Positions 45,982-55,786 of a DNA stretch of 64,000 nt are shown piece after piece; positions within the stretch are counted from its first letter, which is position 1, and each line of letters starts with the position of its first letter. The position numbers and the translations under genes were made by a program. Source of the stretch: Homoserinibacter gongjuensis (lineage in GTDB: Bacteria; Actinomycetota; Actinomycetes; Actinomycetales; Microbacteriaceae); assembly GCF_030161875.1 (NCBI RefSeq), contig NZ_BSVA01000001.1, positions 2,170,001 to 2,234,000 on the forward strand. The letters run 5' to 3'. The notes under the pieces are model-generated. The model saw nothing but the letters and a program-made list of their open reading frames with translations, had not been told where the DNA came from and did not search any database.

Positions 45982-47279
45982 CCCGCACCGAGCAGCCCCA
46001 CCGCAAGCGCGAAGCCGATCGCGCCAGCGACCGCGAGCCAGAGGTCCAGGCCGAGCATCGTGATCGCCGCCGTCGGGGCGATCGTCGCGACCGCGGCCAC
46101 CGCGAGCTCGGCGCGCGACGCGACGCGCCGCACCGGATTCGGCCGTTCGAAGCGACCGAGCGCGAGTGAGAGCACGAACACCAGCCCGAGCACGACGAGG
46201 TAGACGATCGGCCGGGTGAGCCACCAGGCCGCGCTCCCCGGGGCCGTCGCGATCACCGGCACCACGAGCCCGAGTCCCGCGATCGCGAGGATGAGCGGCA
46301 GGTGCCACAGGTACACCGTCATGAGGTGCGAACCGATCACGAACACGATCGCGCGCATCGCCCGCGTGCGCATGAGCGCCGTGAGCGGCGGCTTGAGCAG
46401 TTGCAGCAGCGCCGCCTGCCCGAGCCCGAGCGCCACGAGCGGCAGCGTCGGCGGGTTGAGGTTGGTGAGCATGTCGTCGGAGTACGGCCCCCACACGGTG
46501 AGCGGTACGAGCGCGGTCCAGCACAGCGCGGCGATCAGCAGCAGCTGCCACCAGGCGCGCCGCGCGAACCAGCCGTCGGCGTACCAGAAGCCGAACTGCT
46601 GCACGAGCGGCCAGACGAAGAGCAGATTCAGGTAACCCAGCATGCTCATGCCCGCGGCGTCCGTCGGGATGGCCGGCATGCTGAACTGCGCCACGTCGAT
46701 CAGGATCACGGCCGCCAGCAGCGCCAGCACGGTCGCGACCGGGGCGCGCTCGTGCCGATCGAGCAGGGCGGGCGCCGCGAGCTGACAGATCAGATACGCG
46801 CACAGGAACCACAGCGGGCTGCCGACCCCGGTGGCCACGGCATCCAGCAACCCGGCGTCGATGCCGAGCGCCGTCGCGGCGCCGAGCACGACCGCGAGGA
46901 AGACGAAGAGCGGCAGCGCGGGACGTGCCAAGCGCTGGATACGCGCGTGCACGAAAGCGCGATCCGCCTCGTTCCCGATGCTGTGGGCCTCGGCGGCGCG
47001 CCGCCGGTGGCTGCGCAGCGAGGTGGCGGTGGCGAAGCCGCCCACCACGAAGAACAGGGGCATGATCTGCCCCGCCCAGGTGGCGGCCCAGAACCAGGGC
47101 TGCTCCTCGAGCGGGCGCGTGATCGCCATGTCGCCGTCGGCGTCGGTTCCCACGCCCACGAAGAGCAGGTGGATCACCACGACGAGCAGCACGCAGAAAA
47201 CGCGCGCGAGGTCGAGCGTGAGGTCGCGGTTACCGAGATCGATACCCGACCGCGAGGAGTGCGCCGTCGTCACGAGCAC
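45840..47279 (-). CDS. Acyltransferase-3 family membrane protein
   Basis: 479 residues, ten or more membrane helices. LTLDLARVFCVLLVVVIHLL at the start, QIMPLFFVVGGF, and SPLWFLCAYLICQL fit the acyltransferase-3 family (O-acetylation of surface or cell-wall glycans). The last ~45 residues (KPKSPTSAAPNSPKSEPKAP) are low-complexity and antisense to the neighbouring gene, so the true end may lie nearer 45985. Confidence 0.82.
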   Translation of the reverse strand: MLVTTAHSSRSGIDLGNRDLTLDLARVFCVLLVVVIHLLFVGVGTDADGDMAITRPLEEQPWFWAATWAGQIMPLFFVVGGFATATSLRSHRRRAAEAHSIGNEADRAFVHARIQRLARPALPLFVFLAVVLGAATALGIDAGLLDAVATGVGSPLWFLCAYLICQLAAPALLDRHERAPVATVLALLAAVILIDVAQFSMPAIPTDAAGMSMLGYLNLLFVWPLVQQFGFWYADGWFARRAWWQLLLIAALCWTALVPLTVWGPYSDDMLTNLNPPTLPLVALGLGQAALLQLLKPPLTALMRTRAMRAIVFVIGSHLMTVYLWHLPLILAIAGLGLVVPVIATAPGSAAWWLTRPIVYLVVLGLVFVLSLALGRFERPNPVRRVASRAELAVAAVATIAPTAAITMLGLDLWLAVAGAIGFALAVGLLGAGQKPKSPTSAAPNSPKSEPKAPNSESAADASTASAPSPAPSPDAAAS

Positions 47280-47339
47280 ACTGTAGCGGCGCGCCCGTCA
47301 CGCGAAGATGCAGCACCTCTGCCAGGTGAGCGGATGCGG

Positions 47340-47558
47340 TCAGCGCTCGGCGAGCACCCGCACGGCCGTGTCGAGGTCGTGCGACTGGCCGACCTCGAGC
47401 GAGGTGTTGAAGATCTCGCCGCGCAACGTCACGTACATCGAGCCGGTCTCGAGAATGTAGCCGAGCACGCGGCCCCGCTCACGCACCCGGTAGACGTCGT
47501 CGAGTACACGCTCGACATCGAGCTCGGTGATCGTCGTCGGCTCGATCGTGAGATGCAT
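47340..47558 (-). CDS. Small conserved hypothetical protein
   Basis: 72 residues from ATG 47558 behind GGGAGGGAG. ITELDVERVLDDVYRVRERG and LGYILETGSMYVTLRG form an alpha/beta domain; no family recognised. Confidence 0.65.
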   Translation of the reverse strand: MHLTIEPTTITELDVERVLDDVYRVRERGRVLGYILETGSMYVTLRGEIFNTSLEVGQSHDLDTAVRVLAER

Positions 47559-47767
47559 GGTCCGCTCCCTCCCGGATGGCCCTCGTTTCGGGGGATGTTC
47601 CCATTGAACGTCGCCCTGGAGCGCGGGGCAAGAGGCTTCGCAGGGAGTTGACCGAGTGTTGGCAGGGCGTTCGTCCGGCGAGAGCGTTCCCACGGCATAC
47701 GGAGGCGGATGCCAGGGTTCTGCCAGGTCGGTTTGTCAACGTTGTGGACGGCCAGGGCGGGCCCGGT

Positions 47768-48598
47768 GTGACCGAACCGCCGATCCGAATCCGCCCGATA
47801 CACGGCCTCAACCGATCCGACGGCGCGCAGTTGCGCTCTCCCGCCCTGCGGGACAGAACCCGAAAGACCCGAACACCCGTGCCTCTTTTCTCCCGAAGCG
47901 TGCCCGCGCGCGCCGTGGCGGCCCCGAACCCCGCACACATCCCGCTCGGTGTCTTCCGTGGCATGAGCCGCCGTCGGCTCGCCTTCGGAACGCTGTTGCT
48001 CAGCATGTTCCTCGTCGTGATCCACGACCTGCCCGCATCCGCATCGACTCTGCCCGTGGCCGAGCCGGTGGTCGCCGGGCAGGAGCTTGCGATCACCGAC
48101 GCCACGCTCGCCGCCTCGACGCGCACCCTGCCGCTCGAGACGACGCGCGACGCCTTCGCCCTCAGCTACTACACGCCCATCCAGTGGCCCGTGAGCCCCG
48201 GGTCTCCCATCTCGAGCTACTTCGGGCACCGCGCCGCCCCGTGCGGCGGGTGCTCCACGGAGCACTCCGGGGTCGACTTCACGCCCGGCCGCGGCACACC
48301 GGTGCACGCGATCGCCGACGGCATCGCCGTGTCACGCCCGATGTCGGGCTGGGGCAGCTACGTCGTGCTGCAGCACGAGGTCGACGGCGAGATCGTGCTG
48401 AGCGGCTACGCGCACATGATCACGGGCACGACCGTTCCGGTCGGCACCGTCGTGAAGCGCGGCGACGTCATCGGGCGGGTCGGGAGCACGGGGGAGAGCT
48501 CGGGGGCGCACCTGCACTTCAGCATCATCCGCGGCGACCGCTTCGTCGAGCCGCTGTCATGGATGCGGGCGCACGTGACGGAGCCGTTCGCCGGGTAG
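47768..48598 (+). CDS. M23-family peptidase (peptidoglycan hydrolase)
   Basis: 276 residues from GTG 47768; the start is chosen because the coding-like region begins there. About 65 basic residues, then a membrane anchor (LAFGTLLLSMFLVVIH), then the lysostaphin-type zinc peptidase domain: EHSGVDFTPGRGTPVHAIADG and GAHLHFSI carry the H-x-H and first histidine/aspartate zinc ligands. It should cut cell-wall peptides at the outer face. Confidence 0.85.
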   Translation: MTEPPIRIRPIHGLNRSDGAQLRSPALRDRTRKTRTPVPLFSRSVPARAVAAPNPAHIPLGVFRGMSRRRLAFGTLLLSMFLVVIHDLPASASTLPVAEPVVAGQELAITDATLAASTRTLPLETTRDAFALSYYTPIQWPVSPGSPISSYFGHRAAPCGGCSTEHSGVDFTPGRGTPVHAIADGIAVSRPMSGWGSYVVLQHEVDGEIVLSGYAHMITGTTVPVGTVVKRGDVIGRVGSTGESSGAHLHFSIIRGDRFVEPLSWMRAHVTEPFAG

Positions 48599-48606
48599 CC
48601 GGGGAC

Positions 48607-48645
48607 GGGGTTCGAGACGCCGCTTCGCGGCTCCTCACCCACCTC
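48607..48645 (-). repeat. REP-like palindromic repeat, copy 3
   Basis: Minus strand: GGTGGGTGAGGAGCCGCG, then AGCGGCGTCTCGAACC. Faces copy 4 23 bases away in inverted orientation, between the M23 gene and the convergent metalloprotease gene. Confidence 0.7.
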
Positions 48646-48667
48646 GACCCGCGTGGCGCGACGTACT

Positions 48668-48710
48668 CAGCTGGTTGAGGAGCGGCGCGCAGCGACGCGT
48701 CTCGAAACCC
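48668..48710 (+). repeat. REP-like palindromic repeat, copy 4
   Basis: Plus strand: CAGCTGGTTGAGGAGCGGCG ... GCGTCTCGAAACCC. Forms an inverted pair with copy 3. Confidence 0.72.
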
Positions 48711-48723
48711 CCGCAACTCGCGC

Positions 48724-50088
48724 TCACTCCTCGTGCGGACGCTCACCCGTCGTGTCGTCGAGCAGGTCCTGCAGGGCGCGATCCACGTCGTCCTGCACCG
48801 GTTCGCCGCCCGTCAGGCGCGCGACGAGCAGGGTCGGGTCGTCGATGTCGGCGTCGCCCGGGATGATGTCGGGGTGCGCCCACAGCGCATCGCGCGCATC
48901 GGCGCCCACAGCATCCGTCACGGCCTGCCACATGGCGGCCGCCTCGCGCAGCCGCCGCGGGCGCAGTTCCAGCCCGACGAGACTCGCGAACGCCGACTCG
49001 GCGGGGCCGCCCGCGGCGCGACGTCGGCGCACCGATTCGGCGATCGCATCCGACTTGGGCAGGCGCGAGGTGGCCTGCGCCGTCACCACGTCGACCCAGC
49101 CCTCGATGAGCGCGAGCATCGTCTCGAGACGCCGCAGCGCCGCGAGCTGCTCGTCGCTCTTGGGCGGGATGAGCTTGCCGCTCGTGAGCGCCTCGCGCAG
49201 CGCCTCGGGGTTGGTGGGATCGAAGTCGGCGGCGAGGTCCTCGAGCGGTGAGGTATCGATGTGGATGCCGCGCGCGTAGTCGGTGACCTGGGTGAGCAGT
49301 TGCAGCCGCAGCCACTTCGCATGGCGGAACAGCCGGGCGTGCGCGAGCTCGCGCACCGCGAGGTAGAGCCGCACCTCCTCGACCGGCACCTCGAGCCCGC
49401 GGGCGAAGCCTTCCACGTTCTGCGGCACGAGCGCCGCCTGGCGCTGTTCGCCGTCGAGCAGCGGGATGCCGACGTCGCCGCCGGAGACCACCTCCTGCGC
49501 CAGCTGCCCCACGACCTGGCCGAGCTGCATCGCGAAGAGGGTGCCGCCGACGTTGCGCATGACGCGTCCTGCGTCGCCGAGCATGCTGCCGAGCTCTTCG
49601 GGCGCCTGCTCCTCGAGAACGCGCGTGAGGGCGGTTGCGATCGAATCGGCGACCGGCTCGGCGAGCTGGGTCCACACCGGCATGGTCGCTTCGGCCCAGC
49701 CGGCGCGCGTGAGCAGCGTGGGCTCGCTCGTGAGGCTCGCGATGTCGGTGGCCTCGTCGAGCCACAGGGATGCCACGTGCAGTGCCTGCTCGAGGGCGGA
49801 GACCTCGGCCGGTGTCGCCGCGACGGCCGAACGTGCGGCCAACGCCGTGGCCTGCTCCTGGGCGAGTGACCAGTTGATGCCGTCGCCGGAGTTCTGCAGT
49901 GCCTGCTGCAGTTGACCGATGAGCTGCTTCACGAGGTCGGGGTCGGCGGGCAGGCCGGCGGCGCTCGCGAGTTGTGACGGGTCGAGCTCGGAGTTGCCGG
50001 CGAGGAAGTCGCGCAGCATGTCGCGGAACTCCTCGCCCGGGTCGTTCTCGGAGCCGTCGAAGAGCGGATCGCGGGGCTCGTCTGCCAT
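48724..50088 (-). CDS. DUF2342 zinc-dependent metalloprotease-like protein
   Basis: 454 residues from ATG 50088. Family of predicted hydrolases linked to coenzyme F420 genomes (TIGR03624/DUF2342). NSELDPSQLASAAGLP near the start, GTLFAMQLGQVVGQLAQEVV, and YLAVRELAHARLFRHAKWL, which takes the place of a canonical HExxH. In actinobacteria it sits beside ylbL and UPF0182 genes, as here (divergent). Whether it is an active protease is unproven. Confidence 0.85.
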   Translation of the reverse strand: MADEPRDPLFDGSENDPGEEFRDMLRDFLAGNSELDPSQLASAAGLPADPDLVKQLIGQLQQALQNSGDGINWSLAQEQATALAARSAVAATPAEVSALEQALHVASLWLDEATDIASLTSEPTLLTRAGWAEATMPVWTQLAEPVADSIATALTRVLEEQAPEELGSMLGDAGRVMRNVGGTLFAMQLGQVVGQLAQEVVSGGDVGIPLLDGEQRQAALVPQNVEGFARGLEVPVEEVRLYLAVRELAHARLFRHAKWLRLQLLTQVTDYARGIHIDTSPLEDLAADFDPTNPEALREALTSGKLIPPKSDEQLAALRRLETMLALIEGWVDVVTAQATSRLPKSDAIAESVRRRRAAGGPAESAFASLVGLELRPRRLREAAAMWQAVTDAVGADARDALWAHPDIIPGDADIDDPTLLVARLTGGEPVQDDVDRALQDLLDDTTGERPHEE

Positions 50089-50184
50089 GCATTCCACGCT
50101 AGTGCGGGTTCCCGGGCTTGCGCCTGCGGATTGCCCTAGGCTGACCGGGTCTCGGCTGCGCCCGCAGCGAACACGGAGGACCCT

Positions 50185-51330
50185 GTGACGCTCGACCCGG
50201 CAGCCCCCGAGCGCGAGCCCACCTCCCGGCGGCAGCTCGTGGGTCAGGGGCTCATCCTCGCGTCGCTGCTCGCCGTGCTCGTGATGGCCATCTCGCCGGC
50301 GCCCTACGTGGTCGAGAGACCGGGCCCCGTCTACGACACCCTCGGCACGACCGAGGTCGAGGGCGAGACGACGCCGGTGATCGCCATCGACGGTGCCCCC
50401 ACGTATCCCACCGACGGGCGGCTCGACCTGCTCACGGTGTACATCGACGGATCTCGCGACAACCCGATCGACTGGTTCCAGGTGATCGGGGCATGGCTCG
50501 ACCCACGCCGCGCGGTCGTGCCCATCGACCTCGTCTATCCCGAAGGGCAGACCGAGGAGCAGTCCGACGAGGAGAACGCCCTCGCGATGCAGGCCTCGCA
50601 ACAGGCGGCCACCGCGGCGGCACTCGACGAGCTCGGGATCGACGTGGACTCGATCGTGACGGTGCTGGGTGTCACCGAGGGCGACCCCGCCGACGGCGTA
50701 CTCGAGCCGGGCGACGAGATCCTCACGATCGACGGCAGCCCGATCGCGAGCGACGCTGCGCTGCGCGAGGTGATCGCGGATGCGGGGGTCGGCACCGAAC
50801 TGGAGCTCGGCATCCGCCGCGACGGGGTGGAGCGCACGGTGACGGTCACGACGGCGCCGCGCTCGGCATCCGACGATTCGCCGATCATCGGCGTGCTGCC
50901 CGGCCTCATGTTCGACTTCCCGTTCGAGGTCGCGATCCACCTGCAGGACGTGGGCGGGCCGAGCGCCGGCATGATGTTCGCGCTGGGCATCTACGACACG
51001 CTCACGCCGGGCGCGCTCACGGGCGGCGAGCACGTCGCGGGTACCGGCACGATCGACGCCGACGGCGCGGTCGGGCCGATCGGCGGCATCCGGCAGAAGA
51101 TGTTCGGGGCGAAGGATGCCGGGGCCGACTGGTTCCTCGCCCCCGAGGCCAACTGCTCCGAAGTCGTCGGTCACGTGCCCGACGGTCTGCGGGTGTTCGC
51201 GGTGTCGAGCTTCGACGAGGCGCTCGAGGTGGTGCGCGCGATCGGCGAGGGGAGGCGACCGACGGTTTCCCGAGCTGCGGGTGACGCGGTCGGCACCGCT
51301 CCCAGAGCGCCCTCAGCGGCGCGCCCATAG
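50185..51330 (+). CDS. YlbL-type PDZ domain protease (Lon-like Ser-Lys)
   Basis: 381 residues. One membrane helix (LILASLLAVLVMAISPAPYV), a PDZ domain (about 165-230, PADGVLEPGDEILTIDG), then a Lon-like protease domain with GGPSAGMMFALG (S260) and the lysine about 45 residues later (K305 in GIRQKMFGAK), the Ser-Lys dyad. It faces the outside of the membrane and cleaves unknown envelope proteins. Intact. Confidence 0.88.
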   Translation: MTLDPAAPEREPTSRRQLVGQGLILASLLAVLVMAISPAPYVVERPGPVYDTLGTTEVEGETTPVIAIDGAPTYPTDGRLDLLTVYIDGSRDNPIDWFQVIGAWLDPRRAVVPIDLVYPEGQTEEQSDEENALAMQASQQAATAAALDELGIDVDSIVTVLGVTEGDPADGVLEPGDEILTIDGSPIASDAALREVIADAGVGTELELGIRRDGVERTVTVTTAPRSASDDSPIIGVLPGLMFDFPFEVAIHLQDVGGPSAGMMFALGIYDTLTPGALTGGEHVAGTGTIDADGAVGPIGGIRQKMFGAKDAGADWFLAPEANCSEVVGHVPDGLRVFAVSSFDEALEVVRAIGEGRRPTVSRAAGDAVGTAPRAPSAARP

Positions 51331-51388
51331 GATGGTTTGAGCCGCCGGGGTCCGCTTGACCCCCGCTGACCCCGCAGGAGCGCCACCC

Positions 51389-54281
51389 GTGACATCCGCC
51401 AGCAGCACCTCCGCCGTCCGTGCCCGTGGACGCAGCACGATCGCGATCGTCGTCGCGATCCTCGCTGTGCTCGTGGTCGGATTCCTCGCGTTCGCGTACC
51501 TGTACGCCGACGTGCTGTGGTTCAGCCAGCTCGACTCCTCTCCGTGCTCACCACCCAGTGGTGGGCGATGGGCCTCATGTTCCTCATCGGGTTCGCCTCG
51601 ATGGCGATCGTGATGTGGCTGAGCATCTTCATCGCCTTCCGCTCGCGGCCGCTCTACCAGAAGCTCAACTCGCAACTCGATCGCTACCAGCAGGTCGTCG
51701 AGCCGCTGCGCCGCCTCGCGATGATCGGCATCCCGGTGCTGCTCGGGCTTTTCGTGGGCGTCTCCACGGCCGCGCGCTGGTCGACCGTGCTGCAGTACCT
51801 CAACCGCACCTCGTTCGGGCAGACCGACCCGCAGTTCGGGTTCGACGCATCGTTCTTCGTGTTCGAGCTGCCCTTCCTCCGCGGGCTCGTTGCCTACGCA
51901 TCGGCGATCGTTCTCATCTCGGGTCTCGCGGCGATCGCCACGCACTACCTCTACGGCGGCATCCGGATCAACGGGCGCGAGGTACGCGTGACGCGTGCGG
52001 CCCGCATCCAGATCGCGGTCATGGCGGCCATCTATATCGCGCTGCAGGCCGTGAGCATCTGGCTCGACCAGTACGCGACGCTCACGCAAGACACCGGCAC
52101 CATCACGGGCGCCGCCTACACCGAGGTCAACGCGGGCATCCCCGGCCGGGCGATCCTCGCCGGAATCGCCGCGCTCGTGGCCCTGCTGTTCATCGTGACC
52201 GCCGTGATCGGTCGCTGGCGCCTGCCGCTCATCGGTACGGCCCTGCTCATCGTGTCGGGGCTCGTGGTCGGCACCATCTACCCGGCGATCGTCGAGCGCT
52301 TCACCGTCGTGCCGAACGCGAAGCAGGTCGAGGCGCAGTACATCCAGCGCGCGATCGACGCCACGACCCACGCCTACGGGCTCGACGACCTCGACGTCGT
52401 CTCCTACGACGCCGTCACGACCGCGTCGCAGGGCCAGCTGCGCGAGGACGCCGCTACGACCGCGAGCATCCGCATCCTGGATCCCGCGATCGTGAGCCCG
52501 ACCTTCCGCCAGCTCGAGCGCGTCAAGCAGTACTACCAGTTCGCGACCCACCTCGACGTCGACCGCTACGAGATCGACGGCCAGACCCAAGACACCGTGA
52601 TCGCGGTGCGCGAGCTCAACCAGGCCGGTCAGACCAACTCCGGGTGGTACAACAACACCCTCGTCTACACGCACGGCTACGGCGTCGTCGCGGCCTACGG
52701 AAACAGCCGCGCCGCCGACGGCACGCCGCAGTTCCTCGAGTCGGGCATCCCGTCGACCGGCAAGCTCGGCGAGTTCGAACCGCGGGTGTACTTCGGCGAG
52801 AACTCGCCCGAGTACTCGATCGTCGGCGCCCCCGACGGCGCCGCGCCGATCGAGCTCGACTACCCACGTGGCGGCAACGACACGAGCGACACCAACGCCG
52901 CGACCTTCACCTTCGACGGCGACGGCGGCCCGGTGCTCGACGACGTCGTCAAGAAGCTCGTCTACGCGCTCAAATTCCAGTCGGCCGACCTGCTGCTCTC
53001 GGACAACGTGACCGACCAGTCGCAGATCCTCTACGACCGCAACCCCATCGAGCGCGTCGGCAAGGTCGCGCCGTACCTCACGCTCGACACCGACACCTAT
53101 CCGGCGGTCGTCGACGGACGCATCGTCTGGATCGTGGACGGCTATACGACCACGGCCAACTACCCCTACTCGAGCGTGCAGCAGCTGTCGTCGACGATCG
53201 CCGACACGTACACGCCGTCGCCGGACTTCCCGCTCGACGACGTGAACTACATCCGCAACTCGGTCAAGGCCACGGTCGACGCCTACGACGGCAGCGTCAC
53301 GCTGTACGCCTGGGATGACGAGGACCCGATCCTGAAGACCTGGCAGAAGATCTTCCCCTCGACCCTCAAGCCGGCATCCGAGATGAGCGAGCAGCTGACC
53401 TCGCACGTGCGCTACCCGGCCGACCTGTTCAAGCTGCAGCGCGCGATCCTGCAGACCTACCACGTCGACGACGCAGGCACCTTCTACTCGGGCGACGACG
53501 CATGGGCGACCCCGGAGGACCCGACGCAGACCTCGGGCGTCGCGCAGCCGCCGTACTACCTGACGATGCAGATGCCGGATGCGGACGCCCCGTCGTTCTC
53601 GATCTACTCGACCTACATCCCGGCGAAGCAGGCCACCGACACCGGCCAGAGCGTGCTCACGGGCTTCCTCGCGGCGAACGCCGACCCGGGGAGGACTACG
53701 GCAAGCTCACGCTGCTGACCCTGCCGACGCAGGACACCGTGCCGGGCCCCGGCCAGGTGCAGTCGAACTTCAACTCGAACGCCACGGTGGCCACCGAGCT
53801 CAACCTGCTCAACCAGCAGGGCAGCAAGGTGACGCGCGGCAACCTGCTGACGGTTCCCGTCGGCGGTGGTCTGCTCTACGTGCAGCCGGTGTACGTCGCC
53901 TCCACGGGTGAGACGAGCTACCCGCTGCTGCGCAAGGTGCTCGTCGCGTTCGGTGACCAGGTGGCGTTCGAAGACACCCTGGATGCCGCGCTCGACAAGA
54001 TCTTCGGCGGCGATTCCGGTGCGAACGCCGGCGACAACGGCACCGAGGACGACCTCGATGGCGGCGACGGCCAGACCGGCGGCGACACCGGCGGTGAGAC
54101 GGGCGGCGATACCGGTTCGGACTCGACGACCAACGCGGCTCTCAAGCAGGCGCTCGCCGACTACCAGAAGGCGCTCGCCGACCGAACGAAGGCCTACGCC
54201 GACGGCGACCTGGTCGCTGCGGCCGAAGCCGACGAGCGCATGCAGAAGGCGGTCGAGGCCGCCATCGCCGCGACGGAGTGA
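51389..54281 (+). CDS. UPF0182 family membrane protein (two apparent frameshifts)
   Basis: About 964 residues from GTG 51389 behind GCAGGAG. Seven membrane helices in the first ~300 residues, then a large external domain (VSYDAVTTASQGQLREDAAT, NIRILDP-like, QPPYYLTMQMPD) and an acidic glycine-rich segment, typical of UPF0182 proteins of actinobacteria. Breaks at 51534-51541 (restores SVLTTQWWAMG) and at 53688-53691 (one G gives DPGEDYGKLTLL). Function unknown; usually adjacent to ylbL. Confidence 0.88.
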
Positions 54282-54282
54282 C

Positions 54283-55173
54283 ATGAACGAGCCCACCGAC
54301 CCCGTCGACCCGGGCGGTGGGGAGTGGCTCGAGCGCAACCGCGCCCGTTGGGACGAGATCGTGCCGGTGCACGTGGCCGCTCCCATGTACGACCGCACGG
54401 CGCTGCGTGAGGGCCGCGGGCGGTTCATGACGCCCATGGAGGAGTCGGAACTCGCCGGCTACGCACCCGGCGGCTGGGCGGGTAAGCGCGTGCTGCACCT
54501 GCAGTGCCATTTCGGGCTCGACACCCTCGTATTCGCGCAGCGCGGCGCCGAGGTGGTGGGGATCGACTTCTCGATGCCGGCCGTCGAGGAGGCGCGGCGC
54601 ACGGCCGAGGAGCTCGGACTCGCGGATCGCTCGCGCTTCGTGCGTGCCAACATCTACGACGCACGCCACGCGCTGCCCGACCCGGGCGGGTTCGATGTCG
54701 TCTACAGCACCTGGGGCACGATCGGCTGGCTGCCCGACATCGCCGAGTGGGCTCGGATCATCGCCTGGTTCCTGAAACCCGGCGGACGGCTCTACTTCGC
54801 GGACGGGCATCCGGCTGCTCTCGCCCACGATGACCCGGAGTCGGGGGAGGGGCTGCCCGAGCTGCGCTACGAGTACTTCGCGCGCATGCCGCTCGTCTTC
54901 GACGACGGGGCGGACTACGCGGATGCCGAGGCGCAGGTCGAGAACTCCGTCACCTGGGAGTGGATGCACCCCACGGCGGAGGTGCTCACCGCCCTGCTGG
55001 ATGCCGGCCTGCGCCTCGACTTCTACCACGAGCACGACGTGGTGCCGTGGCAGCTGTTCGGTTCCCTCGTCGAGCAGCAGCCGGGCCTCTGGGGGTGGCC
55101 GGCGGAACGCTGGCTGCCGCTGACCTTCTCGCTCGGCGCCACCAACCCCGCAGATGCGCGAGGAGCGGCGTAG
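54283..55173 (+). CDS. Class I SAM-dependent methyltransferase
   Basis: 296 residues. WLERNRARWDEIVPVHVAAPMYDR at the N-terminus; SAM motif VLHLQCHFGLDTLVFAQRGAEVVGIDFS (residues ~70-97) followed by GFDVVYSTWGTIGWL and LKPGGRLYFADGHP. Substrate is not evident. It follows the UPF0182 stop by two bases. The last codons and stop fall inside a REP-like repeat (55158), so the tail may have been reshaped by it. Confidence 0.88.
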   Translation: MNEPTDPVDPGGGEWLERNRARWDEIVPVHVAAPMYDRTALREGRGRFMTPMEESELAGYAPGGWAGKRVLHLQCHFGLDTLVFAQRGAEVVGIDFSMPAVEEARRTAEELGLADRSRFVRANIYDARHALPDPGGFDVVYSTWGTIGWLPDIAEWARIIAWFLKPGGRLYFADGHPAALAHDDPESGEGLPELRYEYFARMPLVFDDGADYADAEAQVENSVTWEWMHPTAEVLTALLDAGLRLDFYHEHDVVPWQLFGSLVEQQPGLWGWPAERWLPLTFSLGATNPADARGAA

Positions 55174-55190
55174 CCGCGTCTCGAAACCCC
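55158..55190 (+). repeat. REP-like palindromic repeat, copy 5 (overlaps gene end)
   Basis: GCGAGGAGCGGCG, TAG, CCGCGTCTCGAAACCCC. It provides the last codons and stop of the methyltransferase gene. Confidence 0.65.
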
Positions 55191-55239
55191 GCCGCAGGCA
55201 GCGCGCCCTCCGCACCCGTGCTAGGCTTACTTCTTGTGC

Positions 55240-55316
55240 CGCGGGGTGGAGCAGCTCGGTAGCTCGCTGGGCTCATAACCCAGAGGTCGTAGGTTCAAAT
55301 CCTGCCCCCGCAACCA
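55240..55316 (+). tRNA. Initiator tRNA-fMet (anticodon CAT)
   Basis: 77 bases with CCA encoded. The acceptor stem has a mismatch at positions 1-72 (C-A) and the anticodon stem three consecutive G-C pairs (CTGGG/CCCAG around CTCATAA), both diagnostic of the initiator tRNA. The T loop is GGTTCAAATCC. Confidence 0.97.
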
Positions 55317-55320
55317 ATCG

Positions 55321-55354
55321 AAGGGCCGTCCGACAGGGCGGCCCTTCGTGTTTT
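55321..55354 (+). terminator. Rho-independent terminator of tRNA-fMet
   Basis: Stem AAGGGCCG (55321-55328) with CGGCCCTT (55339-55346), followed by a TTTT run at 55351-55354. Begins five bases after the tRNA. Confidence 0.85.
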
Positions 55355-55378
55355 CCCGCCGCGTGCAGCCAGCGCTCA

Positions 55379-55429
55379 CTTGCCAGTTGTTGTCGCCTCA
55401 CTCCCGCAGAGGCGACAACAACCGGCAAG
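55379..55429. repeat. 21-bp near-perfect inverted repeat (9-base loop)
   Basis: Arms 55379-55399 and 55409-55429 (GTTGTTGTCGCC core paired with GGCGACAACAAC) with a single mismatch and a nine-base loop. It lies between the tRNA terminator and the stop of the convergent gene at 55442. It could terminate that gene, or be a small mobile palindrome; its AT/GC pattern differs from the REP-like family. Confidence 0.75.
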
Positions 55430-55441
55430 CGAACCGCGCGA

Positions 55442-55777
55442 TCAGGCCGTGCCGAGCCGCACGAGCAACACCGCAAGGGTTGCGGCGGCCATCACCAGCA
55501 CCATTCCGGCGACGGGCGCCCACCAGCTGGGCAGCCCCTGCCGGGATCGTGCCACGACCACTCCGATGCTGCCGAGCAGGGCGACGGATGCCGCGATGAT
55601 CGTGCCACGGAAGGCTGCGGTGACGAGGTCGTAGTCGCAACGATCTCCGCATCCGGCCACGCTGAAGGTCTGCAGCGTCACGAGATACGTCGCGATGATC
55701 GACACCGCGAGTTGCACGCCGATCAGCAGGATCGACAGCGCGCGTGCATTCGCGTCGGGGTACCTCGTGCGCGCCAC
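55442..55777 (-). CDS. Membrane protein of unknown function (four helices)
   Basis: 111 residues with about four hydrophobic segments, including LSILLIGVQLAVSIIATYLV and PVAGMVLVMAAATLAVLLV. A Cys pair (VAGCGDRCDYD) lies in a loop, possibly outside. No family recognised. Confidence 0.65.
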   Translation of the reverse strand: MARTRYPDANARALSILLIGVQLAVSIIATYLVTLQTFSVAGCGDRCDYDLVTAAFRGTIIAASVALLGSIGVVVARSRQGLPSWWAPVAGMVLVMAAATLAVLLVRLGTA

Positions 55778-55786
55778 GCGCGGGGC

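Noticed and set aside
45840-45985. Lys/Ser/Pro-rich tail of the acyltransferase as a functional domain
   Set aside because: It is exactly antisense to the repeated acidic tail of the neighbouring gene, so it is more likely read-through of a convergent overlap.
48724-51174. Minus-strand open frame extending far beyond the DUF2342 start
   Set aside because: The extra part runs antisense through the well-supported YlbL gene and has the composition of a shadow frame; the true start is ATG 50088.
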